Origin: JBBQER01 sp052148155
GTDB taxonomy: Bacteria; Actinomycetota; Acidimicrobiia; IMCC26256; PALSA-610
Direction of reading: 5' to 3'
DNA length: 64,000 nucleotides
Assembly (NCBI GenBank): GCA_052148155.1
Contig: JBKQIY010000198.1
Location: 40,784 to 104,783 of the forward strand
The notes beneath the pieces are model-generated. The model worked only from the letters and a program-made list of their open reading frames with translations, had not been told where the DNA came from and did not search any database. Position numbers and translations under genes: made by a program. Positions 51,457 through 60,575 of this stretch are shown here, piece by piece (within the stretch, counting starts at the first letter, position 1; every line of letters starts with the position of its first letter).

Positions 51457-51817
51457 GCAGGTCCTCCTTCCAAGTGCGGAAACGCGTATGCGATCCGCCT
51501 GGCGCGTCGCCCTCCCCCGATCCGTCGGCAAACAACCGGAACGTCCACCGCTCGTTCGGATCGTCGGCCGCGATCGCCATATAGCGGGCATTGGCACCGG
51601 CCGCCGGTCCGGCACGCCACAACAAATATCGACCGATGCGCCGTTTGTACGCGACGAGGTCGACGCCGATGTCGGCGCCGAGCCCGCGCAGCTCACTCGG
51701 CGCTTCGATCCAACGCTCGGCGGGGATCAGAAAGAACCGCTGGGGCGTGGCCGGTAGCTCAGCTGTCGACCAGTCACGGTCCGTGGGTGGGCGCTCCTCG
51801 GCAGGGATCGGCGGCAC
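51437..51817 (-). CDS. Hypothetical protein of 126 residues
   Basis: I do not recognise this family. The product is soluble, with a repeated W/R-rich pattern (RFFLIPAERWIEAP, RRIGRYLLWRAGPAAG, ERWTFRLFADGSGEG). It has no signal peptide and no cysteine. The GTG at 51817 is preceded by GAGGA. It starts an operon with the methyltransferase, whose start lies 20 bases inside it. Codon use is like that of its neighbours, so it is likely real. Confidence 0.65.
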   Translation of the reverse strand: MPPIPAEERPPTDRDWSTAELPATPQRFFLIPAERWIEAPSELRGLGADIGVDLVAYKRRIGRYLLWRAGPAAGANARYMAIAADDPNERWTFRLFADGSGEGDAPGGSHTRFRTWKEDLRDASAV

Positions 51818-51834
51818 ATGCCATCCTCGCGCAC

Positions 51835-52851
51835 ATGCGCGTCACCGAACTCCCCACTCCGGCGCTCGTCGTCGACACGGTCGTGTTCAACCGCAACCTC
51901 GACACGATGACGGCTGCGCTGCCAGGCCCACGACTACGTCCCCACGTGAAGGCTCACAAGTGCACAGCACTCGCGCGGGAGCAGGCGAACCGCGGCCACA
52001 CGGGCTTCACGGGCGCCACTCCACGCGAGTTGCTCGGCTTGGCTCACGCCGGTCTCAACGACGATCTCCTGCTCGCCAACGAATCAGTCGACGATCAGCG
52101 CCTGCGCGCGCTCGCCGACTGCGGCGCGCGCGTCACGGTCGCGGTCGACTCTGAGGCGACCCTCGATGCCGCGGCACACAACGGTATCCGTGAGGTCCTG
52201 ATCGACGTCAACGTCGGTATCCCGCGCTGTGGGGTTTCGGCCGATGACGCCGGCGCGCTCGCCGACATGGCACGCGCACGCGGCCTCACGGTTCGCGGCA
52301 CGATGGGTTACGAGGGCCACGCCGTCCTCGTCCCCGATGGCGCGCAGCGGGCACGACTCACCGACGAGTCGATGGCGATCCTGCAGCGAGCGCACGAATC
52401 GGTGGGCGGACCGATCCTGTCGGGCGGAGGAACCGGCACCTACGCCGTCAACACCGTCGCGACCGAGATCCAAGCCGGTTCGTACGCGCTGATGGACACC
52501 GCATACGCCAAGCTCGACATTCCGTTCGAACTTGCGCTGGCGGTGGTCGCGACGGTGATCCACACGAACCCGAAGTGGACCGTCGCCGACTGTGGACTGA
52601 AGGCGCTCGGCATGGACCACGGCAATCCGACGATCGCCGACGCCGACGTGAGGTTCTGCTCGGACGAACATGTGACGTTCTCGCCACGGACGCCCGTTCG
52701 GGTCGGCGACCGGGTGCTCGTGTGGCCAGCGCATGTCGATCCGACCGTGGCCTATCACGACGCGATTCATCTGGCCGACGGTCCGAGCCTGGACTCGACC
52801 GTGATCGATCGATGGTCCGTCGACCTTCGCGGCTGGAACGAGCCGGGATAG
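51835..52851 (+). CDS. Fold-type III PLP enzyme (D-threonine aldolase / D-serine dehydratase-like)
   Basis: The 338-residue protein has the alanine-racemase-like barrel with ELPTPALVVD and RPHVKAHK, in which Lys39 would bind PLP. It also has GTMGYEGHAV, GGGTGTYAV and the C-terminal CSDEHVTF and WPAHVDPTVAYHD, where D-threonine aldolases bind a divalent metal. It acts on a D-beta-hydroxy amino acid. The ATG at 51835 is divergent from the hypothetical gene; the amidase follows at once. Confidence 0.88.
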   Translation: MRVTELPTPALVVDTVVFNRNLDTMTAALPGPRLRPHVKAHKCTALAREQANRGHTGFTGATPRELLGLAHAGLNDDLLLANESVDDQRLRALADCGARVTVAVDSEATLDAAAHNGIREVLIDVNVGIPRCGVSADDAGALADMARARGLTVRGTMGYEGHAVLVPDGAQRARLTDESMAILQRAHESVGGPILSGGGTGTYAVNTVATEIQAGSYALMDTAYAKLDIPFELALAVVATVIHTNPKWTVADCGLKALGMDHGNPTIADADVRFCSDEHVTFSPRTPVRVGDRVLVWPAHVDPTVAYHDAIHLADGPSLDSTVIDRWSVDLRGWNEPG

Positions 52852-52854
52852 CGT
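52849..52854 (+). promoter_or_regulatory. -10 hexamer of the amidase gene (leaderless)
   Basis: TAGCGT, 6 bases before the GTG at 52861; its TAG is the stop codon of the preceding gene. Confidence 0.45.
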
Positions 52855-52860
52855 TCGAGC

Positions 52861-54303
52861 GTGACCGATCTCGCCAGTCTCGACGCCACCGCCCAAGCCG
52901 ACCTCGTTCGCAACGGCGACGCCCAACCGGCCGAGCTGGTCGACGCCGCGATCGCTCGCATCGAGTTGCTCAACGACGAACTGAACGCGGTGATTCATCC
53001 GTTGTTCGATCGGGCACGGGCAGCCGTGTCGGCCACACTGCCCGACGGCCCGTTTCGAGGGGTACCGATCGTCGTCAAAGACCTCGACGGAGAACTCGCA
53101 GGCGCGCCGTCCCACTTTGGGAACCGCCTGCTGAAACAGCTGAACTACACACCGACCGTCTCGAGCCACCTGTTCACGAAGCTCGAGGCGGCCGGCTTCG
53201 TCATCGTCGGCAAGACGAACACGCCCGAGCTTGGCTTGATGACGACCACGGAGCCGCTGGCGTACGGACCGACGCGCAACCCCTGGGACACCACGCGAAC
53301 GCCGGGCGGCTCGAGCGGAGGTTCCGCGGCCGCGGTCGCGAGTGGGATGGTGCCGCTCGCACACGCGGGCGACGGTGGCGGGTCGATCCGCATCCCGTCG
53401 AGCATGTGCGGGATCTTCGGATTAAAGCCGTCTCGGGGTCGGGTCTCACACGGCCCGGGCGATTCCGACCCGTGGGGCGGCTTGGTGATGCGTCACGTCG
53501 TGGCTCGCAGCGTGCGCGACAGCGCAGCCGTGCTCGACGTGCTGCAGGGCTACATGATCGGCGATCCCTACACCGCGCCGCCGCCGGCGCGACCGTACGC
53601 GCAGGAGCTCGGCACCGACCCCGGGAAGCTTCGGATCGGCCTGCGCACCAACACGCCCGGCAACCTCGCCGAGACCGATCCGATCTGCGTCGCGGCAGCT
53701 GAAGATGTCGGCACGCTGCTCGAGTCGCTCGGGCACACCGTCGTCAACGCGTCGCCGACCCCACTGGACGAGACCGACCTGATGGCGAACTTCAGCACCG
53801 TGATGATGTCATGGGTGCGGGCCGAGCTCGCCGAAATCGCCGAGATCGCGGGCCGGCCGATCGTCGCCGAAGACGTGGAACCCATGACCTGGCTCTTCTA
53901 CGAAGTCAGCGCGGGATTCGACGGTGGTGCGTATGTGAGCTCACTGAACGAGTTGCAGCGCTGGACGAGGCGCATGGTGTCGTGGTGGCTCGACGACGGT
54001 TTCGACCTGCTGCTCACCCCAACGGTGGCGGAACCGCCGCCCCTGATCGGAGACATCGGCCGGCAGGACGACGGCGGCGCCAACTCCTCGGCCCGCTCGA
54101 TCCCGTTCGCCGCGTTCCCGGCGCCGTTCAATGTCACCGGCCAACCCGCAATGTCGGTGCCGTTGTACTGGAGCGAGTCGGGCCTGCCGATCGGCGTCCA
54201 GTTGGTCGGGGCACCATTTCGCGAAGACCTGCTGATACGGGTCGCGGCGCAGCTCGAACACGCAAGACCTTGGGCCGAACGCCGCCCGCCCGTACACGCG
54301 TAA
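52861..54303 (+). CDS. Amidase (amidase-signature family)
   Basis: The 480-residue protein has the Ser-cisSer-Lys triad: Lys73 in PIVVKDL, the cis-Ser in TPGGSSGGSAAAVASG (151-152) and the nucleophile in DGGGSIRIPSSMCGIFGLKPSRGRVS (Ser175). It hydrolyses a carboxamide. It lies directly after the PLP enzyme with its own leaderless-type hexamer. Downstream is a remnant resembling its own C-terminal end. Confidence 0.93.
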   Translation: MTDLASLDATAQADLVRNGDAQPAELVDAAIARIELLNDELNAVIHPLFDRARAAVSATLPDGPFRGVPIVVKDLDGELAGAPSHFGNRLLKQLNYTPTVSSHLFTKLEAAGFVIVGKTNTPELGLMTTTEPLAYGPTRNPWDTTRTPGGSSGGSAAAVASGMVPLAHAGDGGGSIRIPSSMCGIFGLKPSRGRVSHGPGDSDPWGGLVMRHVVARSVRDSAAVLDVLQGYMIGDPYTAPPPARPYAQELGTDPGKLRIGLRTNTPGNLAETDPICVAAAEDVGTLLESLGHTVVNASPTPLDETDLMANFSTVMMSWVRAELAEIAEIAGRPIVAEDVEPMTWLFYEVSAGFDGGAYVSSLNELQRWTRRMVSWWLDDGFDLLLTPTVAEPPPLIGDIGRQDDGGANSSARSIPFAAFPAPFNVTGQPAMSVPLYWSESGLPIGVQLVGAPFREDLLIRVAAQLEHARPWAERRPPVHA

Positions 54304-54317
54304 TTTCGGGGACTCCG

Positions 54318-54593
54318 ATGAGCGAACGTTGTCACCTTCGACTCGGCAAGTTCCACACTCACGACGAACCCATCGTCGGCTTCCGACACGCCGGGCCCGG
54401 AACAGGTACGCCACTCACCAAGATGTCCGGGCGCGGCGCGATCACGTTCCCGTCGGGATCGAACGACCAGGACCTACCGATCGGCGCTCAACTCAGCGCC
54501 GCGTCCGGACACGAAGATCTCCTCCGGCGGGTCACGTCACAACTCGAAACCGCGCGCCGGCCGGCCGACCGCCGCCCGCCGATCCATCTCTGA
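54318..54593 (+). pseudogene. C-terminal amidase remnant
   Basis: The 91-residue frame from the ATG at 54318 ends with LPIGAQL, then HEDLLRRVTSQLE and RRPPIHL. This aligns with the end of the adjacent amidase (LPIGVQL, REDLLIRVAAQLE, RRPPVHA). Upstream of that, SGRGAITFP matches TGQPAMSVP. The catalytic core is absent, so this looks like the leftover of a duplicated amidase gene. Translation as a small protein is possible but has no obvious use. Confidence 0.65.
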
Positions 54594-54595
54594 CC

Positions 54596-55981
54596 TTGGT
54601 CACCATCGCCGGCGGACAAGGGTTTTACGGCGACACGCCGACCGCGGTCGACGCGCTGCTCGACGAGGGCGTCGACTATCTGTGCTTGGAGGCGCTGGCC
54701 GAACTGACACTCGCGATCTTGCAGAAGGACCGTCAGCGCGACGAGACACGCGGATACGCACGCGACCTGCCGGCGTATCTGTCTCGAGCGCTGCCGTTCG
54801 TCGCCGAAGGTCGCACGAAGATCATCACCAACGCGGGCGGCATCAATCCCGCGGCCGCGACGCGGGCCGCGGCCGAAACCGCACGCGCGATGGGCATCGT
54901 CGGCATCAAGATCGCGACAGTGCTCGGAGACGACGTGCTCACCCAGCTCGACACGTTGCACACCGGACGGTCGCAAGCGTTCACCCATCTCGACACCGGA
55001 CAGTCGTTCTCGAGTTTGCCTTCGCCTCCGCTGTTCGCTGCCGCGTACCTCGGTGCCCGCCCGATCGCCGACGCACTCGCGCAAGGCGCCGACATCGTGA
55101 TCACCGGCCGAGTCGCCGACGCGTCACTGTTCCTCGCGCCGCTCGCGTATGAGCACGGCTGGGCGTGGGACGATTGGGACCGGCTGGCCGCAGGCATCCT
55201 CGTCGGCCACCTCCTCGAGTGCTCGGGCCAGAGCTTGGGCGGCAACTATTCGGGCGACTGGTGGGCGCTCCCGCACCCGTGGGACCTGCCCTATCCGATG
55301 GCACGCGTCGAAGCCGACGGAACCGCCGTGATCTACAAGCCTGCGAGCTCGGGCGGTCGCGTCAGTACCGACACCTTGCGGCATCAGCTGCTCTACGAAG
55401 TGCACGATCCTGCGCGCTACATATCACCCGACGTCGTCGCCGACTTCGCGTCCGCGCACTTCGACGATCTCCCCGGCGACCAGGTGCGTGTCAGCGAAGT
55501 CCGAGGAGCTCCGGCTACCGAGACGTACAAGCTCCTGCTCGCGTACCACGCAGGCTGGGCAGGCGAAGTACGCGTCGCGTTCTCGTGGCCCGACGCCTAC
55601 GAAAAGGCCAAAGCCACAGCTGCGATCCTCGCCAAACGCGTCGAAATGGCAGGCCTTGACGTCGCCGAGTGGCACATCGAGTACTGGGGTGTCGACGCCC
55701 TCGGCGGACCGACCGTGCCGCGCGCCGCGGACGGCATGCCGCGGCACGAGCCGCCCGAGTGCGTACTGCGGGTCGCGTGGCGATGCGATGACCAGCGCAC
55801 GGCCGGGCTCGTCGGCCGGGAGCTCGTACCGCTGACGTTGTCGGCACCACCGGCCGGCTTGACCGGAGCGGGCGGCGGAGGTCGAGGTGGTGCGACCGAG
55901 CTGCTTGGCATCTGGCCGACGCTGATCGACAAGCGCATCGTCGACGACCAGGTGCGAGTGACGATCGAGGAGGTCCGCTGA
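54596..55981 (+). CDS. AtuA family protein (DUF1446), acyclic terpene utilisation-like
   Basis: The 461-residue protein has the AtuA pattern: IAGGQGFYGDTPTAV, LCLEALAELTLAIL, ITNAGGINPAAA, ITGRVADASLFLAPL and LECSGQSLGGNYSGDWW. AtuA belongs to the citronellol/geraniol pathway in Pseudomonas, but the family is broader and its reaction is unknown. The start is probably TTG 54596 (CTG 54590 is an alternative), just after the amidase remnant. It overlaps the next gene by one base, a pair that is a single polypeptide in some organisms. Confidence 0.85.
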   Translation: MVTIAGGQGFYGDTPTAVDALLDEGVDYLCLEALAELTLAILQKDRQRDETRGYARDLPAYLSRALPFVAEGRTKIITNAGGINPAAATRAAAETARAMGIVGIKIATVLGDDVLTQLDTLHTGRSQAFTHLDTGQSFSSLPSPPLFAAAYLGARPIADALAQGADIVITGRVADASLFLAPLAYEHGWAWDDWDRLAAGILVGHLLECSGQSLGGNYSGDWWALPHPWDLPYPMARVEADGTAVIYKPASSGGRVSTDTLRHQLLYEVHDPARYISPDVVADFASAHFDDLPGDQVRVSEVRGAPATETYKLLLAYHAGWAGEVRVAFSWPDAYEKAKATAAILAKRVEMAGLDVAEWHIEYWGVDALGGPTVPRAADGMPRHEPPECVLRVAWRCDDQRTAGLVGRELVPLTLSAPPAGLTGAGGGGRGGATELLGIWPTLIDKRIVDDQVRVTIEEVR

Positions 55982-56376
55982 TGCCGCGACTTCAGCTCCG
56001 CGAGCTGTGTGGTTACCGCGCGGGCGACAAGGGCGACATCGCGAACGTCGCGATTTTTGCTGACGACGACGATACGTACGCGCTGATCACTCGTGAGGTC
56101 ACCGCCGAACGGGTCAAGGCGCATTTCGGCGCGATGGTGCAGGGTCGCGTCGATCGTTACGAAGCGGCGAATGTACGGGCGCTGAATTTCGTCATGCAGG
56201 GTGCGCTCGGCGGAGGCGGCCCGAGAACATTGCGCGCCGACAATCTCGGTAAGACTCTCGGCGGGGCGCTCGTGCGCATGGACATCGAGGTACCCGACGC
56301 GATGGCTCATCGGCGTCGGCCCCGCCCTGAGCTCGAGTGGGCTGACGAGATCCTCGACCGGCTTCCTCAGACCTGA
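55981..56376 (+). CDS. AtuA-like C-terminal domain protein
   Basis: The 131-residue protein corresponds to the small AtuA-like ferredoxin-fold domain: LRELCGYRAGDKGDIANVAIFADD, RVKAHFGAMVQGRVDRYEAANVRALNFVMQGALGGGG. The ATG shares its A with the TGA of the AtuA gene. It is presumed to form a complex with it, since the two are fused elsewhere. Confidence 0.88.
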   Translation: MPRLQLRELCGYRAGDKGDIANVAIFADDDDTYALITREVTAERVKAHFGAMVQGRVDRYEAANVRALNFVMQGALGGGGPRTLRADNLGKTLGGALVRMDIEVPDAMAHRRRPRPELEWADEILDRLPQT

Positions 56377-56377
56377 A

Positions 56378-57040
56378 CTACACCTCGGGTTGGCCTTTGT
56401 GGGCCGACATTTTCAGCTGGACTGCGCGTCGTCTGACCCGGAGTCGTTCCCGCGTGCGCAACGGCTCTTCGTGGATGAGGTCGGTCTGTACGGCCGCCGC
56501 GAGTACGTCGCGGAAGGCTTCGGGCGTCTGTTCGGGGGCGAGAAACGACAGTGCACGGTGGGTGTATTGCCAGTCTGTCGTGAACCGCGGGAATTCGAGC
56601 AACGTGTGCGGCAGCTCGAACTTGGCGATCGTGTACATGAGCTCATACAACATGGAGGCCAGCGCATCGCGCTGCTTGACGGGGTCGACCGTCCCCCACA
56701 GGCCTCCTCGCGCGAAGATGTTCTTCCCGTAGTTCGATGCCCGAACGCGGCTCGCGGCGGCCAGATCGAGGTTCCGGATCGGGACGATGACATGGCTGAC
56801 CGAAACGGTGCCGGCTTCGAGCAGCTTGCCGAGCCGGAACGGGAGTGTCGTGTCCTTCACGATGCACGGTGCGTCGGGCGCGTCGAGGAGCGACTCCAGA
56901 CCGCCGTGCGTTCGCGTGTCGACTCCCGACACGTTGGGCGACCCTTCCCCGGTATCGAGTCCCAGACGGGTCAGCACGTTCACGAGGAGAGTGGTGCCGG
57001 CGCGCCCGGTCCCCGTGATCACGATTTTGGGTTCGGGCAC
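56378..57040 (-). CDS. P-loop sulfotransferase-like protein
   Basis: The 220-residue protein starts with KIVITGTGRAGTTLLVNVLTRLGLDTG, the 5'-phosphosulfate-binding loop of sulfotransferases. It also has a later helix with PIRNLDLAAASRV (the 3'-phosphate-binding Arg/Ser pattern) and a FEL-type C-terminal region. A nucleotide kinase is less likely because the loop is GTGRAGTT. The GTG at 57040 has TAACCT 6 bases upstream (57052-57047). It converges on the AtuA-like gene with 1 base between the stops. Confidence 0.75.
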   Translation of the reverse strand: MPEPKIVITGTGRAGTTLLVNVLTRLGLDTGEGSPNVSGVDTRTHGGLESLLDAPDAPCIVKDTTLPFRLGKLLEAGTVSVSHVIVPIRNLDLAAASRVRASNYGKNIFARGGLWGTVDPVKQRDALASMLYELMYTIAKFELPHTLLEFPRFTTDWQYTHRALSFLAPEQTPEAFRDVLAAAVQTDLIHEEPLRTRERLRVRRRAVQLKMSAHKGQPEV

Positions 57041-57046
57041 CGCCGT

Positions 57047-57052
57047 AGGTTA
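57047..57052 (-). promoter_or_regulatory. -10 hexamer of the sulfotransferase-like gene (leaderless)
   Basis: TAACCT on the bottom strand, 6 bases before the GTG at 57040. Confidence 0.45.
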
Positions 57053-57078
57053 CTGAGCCGTGTACCGCAGTCGTCTGG

Positions 57079-57939
57079 TTAACGTACGGTGAGGAAGCTG
57101 GACAGGTTCTCCTGGTCGCCGCGTACTTCGTCGACCATGCCTTCCGCCGCGCTCGCCGGAAGCTCGAGTGCCTCGAGGGTCTCGCCGATCGGCGCGTTCT
57201 CCTCGGAGTCGATACCGTCGACCGCGAGGGCGACCGCGTCGGCCGCGACGAGCAAACGTCCAAGCAACGGGGAGCCGAGAGTCGGCGCGCTGTGATGCCC
57301 GGCGATCGCTTCGACCATCTCGGCCGGGAAGCGCATCACACCGAGTGCCGCGGCACCGACCTGCGCGTGCGTCGCTCCGAACTCCTCGAGTTCGATGTCA
57401 ACCAACGGCGTGTCGGGATTGGCGACCCTTTGCTCCATCATCGTGTCGTAACGGCGTGGCGCGCGGCGGAACACGAGCGCGGTACCGATGTCGTGCAACA
57501 GGCCGGCGCTGAAGGCGTCGTTGGGCTGGACACCCACCCGCCGGGCGATAGCCGCCGCGGCAGCGGCGGTTGTGACCGAGTGCTCCCAGAACTCATCGGG
57601 AACCGATCGGCCCTTCTCCGAGAACAGGTCGAACGCGGCGGTCGTCGCGATGGCCCGCACCGTCGCGAGTCCGAGGACGGTCACCGCGCGCCATGCGCTC
57701 GAAACCTTGCCCGACAGGCCGTAGAACGCCGTGTTCGACAGGCGGATCACCTGGGTTGACAACGCCGGATCGGACTCGATCAGACGGCCGAGGTCGGAGG
57801 CCGACGTGCGAGGGTCCTCGAGCATCCAGAGCAGACGCATCGCGGCACCCGGCTGCACTGGCAGCTGGGTGACTTCGGTGATCAGGTCGTTGGTTTCTGC
57901 AGTCGCCAATTTCGGTGCCTCCGTGCGCCAGACACCCAT
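57079..57939 (-). CDS. HDOD domain protein
   Basis: The 286-residue protein has a HDOD core: TQLPVQPGAAMRLLWMLEDPRTSASDLGRLIESDPALSTQVIRLSNTAFYG, then FSAGLLHDIGTALVF and EEFGATHAQVGAAALGVMRFPAEMVEAIAGHH. The pattern is that of signalling proteins lacking a complete HD phosphodiesterase site. A role in signal transduction is inferred from the family. The ATG at 57939 has a nearby GATAA but no ribosome site; a start at the TTG near residue 12 is also possible. Confidence 0.85.
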   Translation of the reverse strand: MGVWRTEAPKLATAETNDLITEVTQLPVQPGAAMRLLWMLEDPRTSASDLGRLIESDPALSTQVIRLSNTAFYGLSGKVSSAWRAVTVLGLATVRAIATTAAFDLFSEKGRSVPDEFWEHSVTTAAAAAAIARRVGVQPNDAFSAGLLHDIGTALVFRRAPRRYDTMMEQRVANPDTPLVDIELEEFGATHAQVGAAALGVMRFPAEMVEAIAGHHSAPTLGSPLLGRLLVAADAVALAVDGIDSEENAPIGETLEALELPASAAEGMVDEVRGDQENLSSFLTVR

Positions 57940-57999
57940 TTATCGGTCAGGTTGGCTTCGCCCTGAGGAGGATCTGAGCCGGAACCACCCGCCGGCGCG

Positions 58000-58019
58000 T
58001 ACGCTCGCCGACCCGGAGG
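58000..58019 (+). promoter_or_regulatory. -10 hexamer and ribosome site of pepN
   Basis: TACGCT (58000-58005) is followed by a leader with GGAGG (58015-58019), 6 bases before the ATG at 58026. This is one of the few leadered starts of an operon-first gene in the window. Confidence 0.45.
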
Positions 58020-58025
58020 GCCAAC

Positions 58026-60548
58026 ATGACCGATAGCGCTCGACTCACCCGCACCGTCATGCCGGTGTCGTACGACCTCGAGATCGAGACCGATGCCGAC
58101 GCGACCGCGTTTTCGGGCCAGGTCACGATCGCGCTGGCGATCACGGAGCCGACATCGGCGATCGTGCTCCACGTCCGGGACCTGGCCGTCCACCTGGTCG
58201 GGATCCGACAGCACGACGAGGTCGTGAATGGCGAACTGTCCGTCGATTCCGCTTCCGAACATCTCACGGTTCGGACCGAGCGTCCGCTCGACGTCGCGCC
58301 CGCGACGCTCGTACTCCGGTTCGGCGGCGACGTGAGCGGAGGCCTGCTCGGCTACTACCGCAGCACCTTCGTCGACGAGTCCGGTACGGAACGAGTGCTG
58401 GCAGCGACCCAGTTCGAGGCGCCGCATGCCCGCCGGGCGTTCCCGTGCTTCGACGAGCCGGAATTCAAGGCTGTCTTCGCGATCACGCTCGTATTGGCCG
58501 ACGGTCTGCTCGCGATCTCCAACGGTCCTGAGGTCGCTCGGGAATCGCTCGGCGACGGCCGTGTGCGCGTGACGTTCGCGCCGACGATCCCAATGTCGAC
58601 GTACCTGGTCGCGTGGGTGGTCGGCCCACTCGTTCTCACCGAACCGGTTGACGCCGGTGGCGTCGCGGTACGGATCGCGCACGTTCCCGGGAAGGAACAT
58701 CTCACAGCCTTCGCGCTCGATGTCGGGTCGTTCGCGATCCGTTTCTTCGCTGACTACTACGGCATCCCGTATCCGGGCGAGAAGTGCGATCTGGTCGCTC
58801 TGCCCGACTTCTCGTTCGGCGCGATGGAAAACCTCGGCTGCGTCACGTTCCGAGAAGCTCGTCTCCTCGTCGATCCGGATCAGGCGACGCTCACCGAGAT
58901 GTCCGATGCTGCGCTCACGATCGTGCACGAGATCGCGCACATGTGGTTCGGCGATCTCGTGACGATGAAGTGGTGGAACGGCATCTGGCTCAACGAGGCC
59001 TTCGCCACGTTCATGGAGCATCTCGGCGTCGATGCATACCGCGACGTCTGGAAGACATGGGACGACTTCGCGCTGGGTCGCGCGGCCGCCCTCGACGTCG
59101 ACGCGCTCTCGAACACGCGCACCGTCGAATATGAAGTGATCACGCCCGAAGATGCCGATGGCATGTTCGATCTGCTCACCTACCAAAAGGGCGGCTCGAT
59201 CCTGCGTATGGTGGAGCGGTGGCTCGGCGCCGACGCGTTCCGAGCCGGCGTTCGCCACTATCTCGACCGCTACCAACTTGGGAACACCGAGACGACCGAC
59301 CTCTGGGACTCGCTCGAGTCGGCGACCAGAGAGCCGGTGCGTCGGATCATGGACTCGTGGATCTTCCAGCCTGGGTTCCCGCTCGTCTCGGCTCACGCTG
59401 CGGGCAATTCGATCACGATCACTCAGGAACGATTCGGCTACGAACCCGCAGCTTCGGGCGTGGCCCAGTGGGCAATTCCGGTCCGGGCGCGCGTGCACAC
59501 CGACGGTCTGCCGCAGACCCAGTCGCTGCTCCTCGACACCGGATCCATCCGGTTCGACGTCCCCGCCGATGCCCTCGTGGTCCTCGACGCTGGCGGCGAA
59601 GGCTTCTACCGCGTGTCGTATCCGCCCGAGTGGCGCGACCGTCTCCTCGACGCCGGCGTTCTCGAACCTCTCGAGCGGTTCGCGCTTGTCGACGACTGCT
59701 GGGCCGCGGTGCTCGCCGACCGCGCGCCGGCCGAACAGTTGTTGGCGCTCGCACGAAGGCTCCGCGCAGAGCAAGACCTCGTCGTCTGGCGAGTGCTCGT
59801 CAGCGTGCTGCGTGGCACTGCGCGAATCGTTGACGGCGACGCGCTCGCTCGGCTCCGAGCCGAGGTCTCCGACATCGTTGCGCCCACCTTCGCGCGCTTG
59901 GGCTGGGAACCAGCCGCCGACGAGGACGCCCGCACCCGGCAGTTGCGCGGCGTCATCCTCGACGCGCTCGGAACCCTCGCCGAAGATCCGGTCGTGATCG
60001 GTCGGGCCCGCGAAACCAACACCGAGTCGGGAACCGATCCTGATGTGGCGGCCGCGTGTGTCGCGATCGTCGCGAGCGCCGGAAACGCCGACACCTTCGA
60101 CGAGTTCGTCGCCCGTGCGCGCACTGCGCCAACGCCGCAGGGTCAGTTGCGTTACCTCTACGCGCTGGGGACGCTCCCAACCGAGGACCTCGTGCTCCGT
60201 GCGGCGCGGCATGCGATGTCGAAGGCGGTACGGCCACAGAACGGTCCGTTCCTCATCCAGCGCGCGTTGCGCAGCCGCGAGCACGGTCCGGCGGTGTGGG
60301 CGTTCGTGCGCGACCACTGGGACGAGATACGCGGCCGCTTCTCGGCGTCGCTGATGCCGAGACTGCTCGACGGCATCAGCTGGCTGGTCGACGACGCGTC
60401 GCTCGTCGACGTGCCCCGGTTCCTCGCCGAGCATCCCGTACCTGAAGGCGCGCGCGTGATCGCCCAGCACCTCGAACGCCAGCGGGTGCACCGCGCGGTC
60501 GTGGACCGCGAACGAGATCGGTTGTCGGCCGCGCTGGTCGGTCGTTAG
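58026..60548 (+). CDS. pepN: Aminopeptidase N (M1 family)
   Basis: The 840-residue metallopeptidase has the substrate motif Gly265-Ala-Met-Glu-Asn, the zinc site His301-Glu302-x2-His305 with Glu324 18 residues further on, and the catalytic Tyr region. The N-terminal beta domain and C-terminal ERAP1-like helical domain complete the M1 layout, and length is normal for the actinobacterial PepN. It releases N-terminal residues from peptides in the cytoplasm. Confidence 0.96.
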   Translation: MTDSARLTRTVMPVSYDLEIETDADATAFSGQVTIALAITEPTSAIVLHVRDLAVHLVGIRQHDEVVNGELSVDSASEHLTVRTERPLDVAPATLVLRFGGDVSGGLLGYYRSTFVDESGTERVLAATQFEAPHARRAFPCFDEPEFKAVFAITLVLADGLLAISNGPEVARESLGDGRVRVTFAPTIPMSTYLVAWVVGPLVLTEPVDAGGVAVRIAHVPGKEHLTAFALDVGSFAIRFFADYYGIPYPGEKCDLVALPDFSFGAMENLGCVTFREARLLVDPDQATLTEMSDAALTIVHEIAHMWFGDLVTMKWWNGIWLNEAFATFMEHLGVDAYRDVWKTWDDFALGRAAALDVDALSNTRTVEYEVITPEDADGMFDLLTYQKGGSILRMVERWLGADAFRAGVRHYLDRYQLGNTETTDLWDSLESATREPVRRIMDSWIFQPGFPLVSAHAAGNSITITQERFGYEPAASGVAQWAIPVRARVHTDGLPQTQSLLLDTGSIRFDVPADALVVLDAGGEGFYRVSYPPEWRDRLLDAGVLEPLERFALVDDCWAAVLADRAPAEQLLALARRLRAEQDLVVWRVLVSVLRGTARIVDGDALARLRAEVSDIVAPTFARLGWEPAADEDARTRQLRGVILDALGTLAEDPVVIGRARETNTESGTDPDVAAACVAIVASAGNADTFDEFVARARTAPTPQGQLRYLYALGTLPTEDLVLRAARHAMSKAVRPQNGPFLIQRALRSREHGPAVWAFVRDHWDEIRGRFSASLMPRLLDGISWLVDDASLVDVPRFLAEHPVPEGARVIAQHLERQRVHRAVVDRERDRLSAALVGR

Positions 60549-60575
60549 CCTCACCGCGAAACGAGGGAGCCCGAT

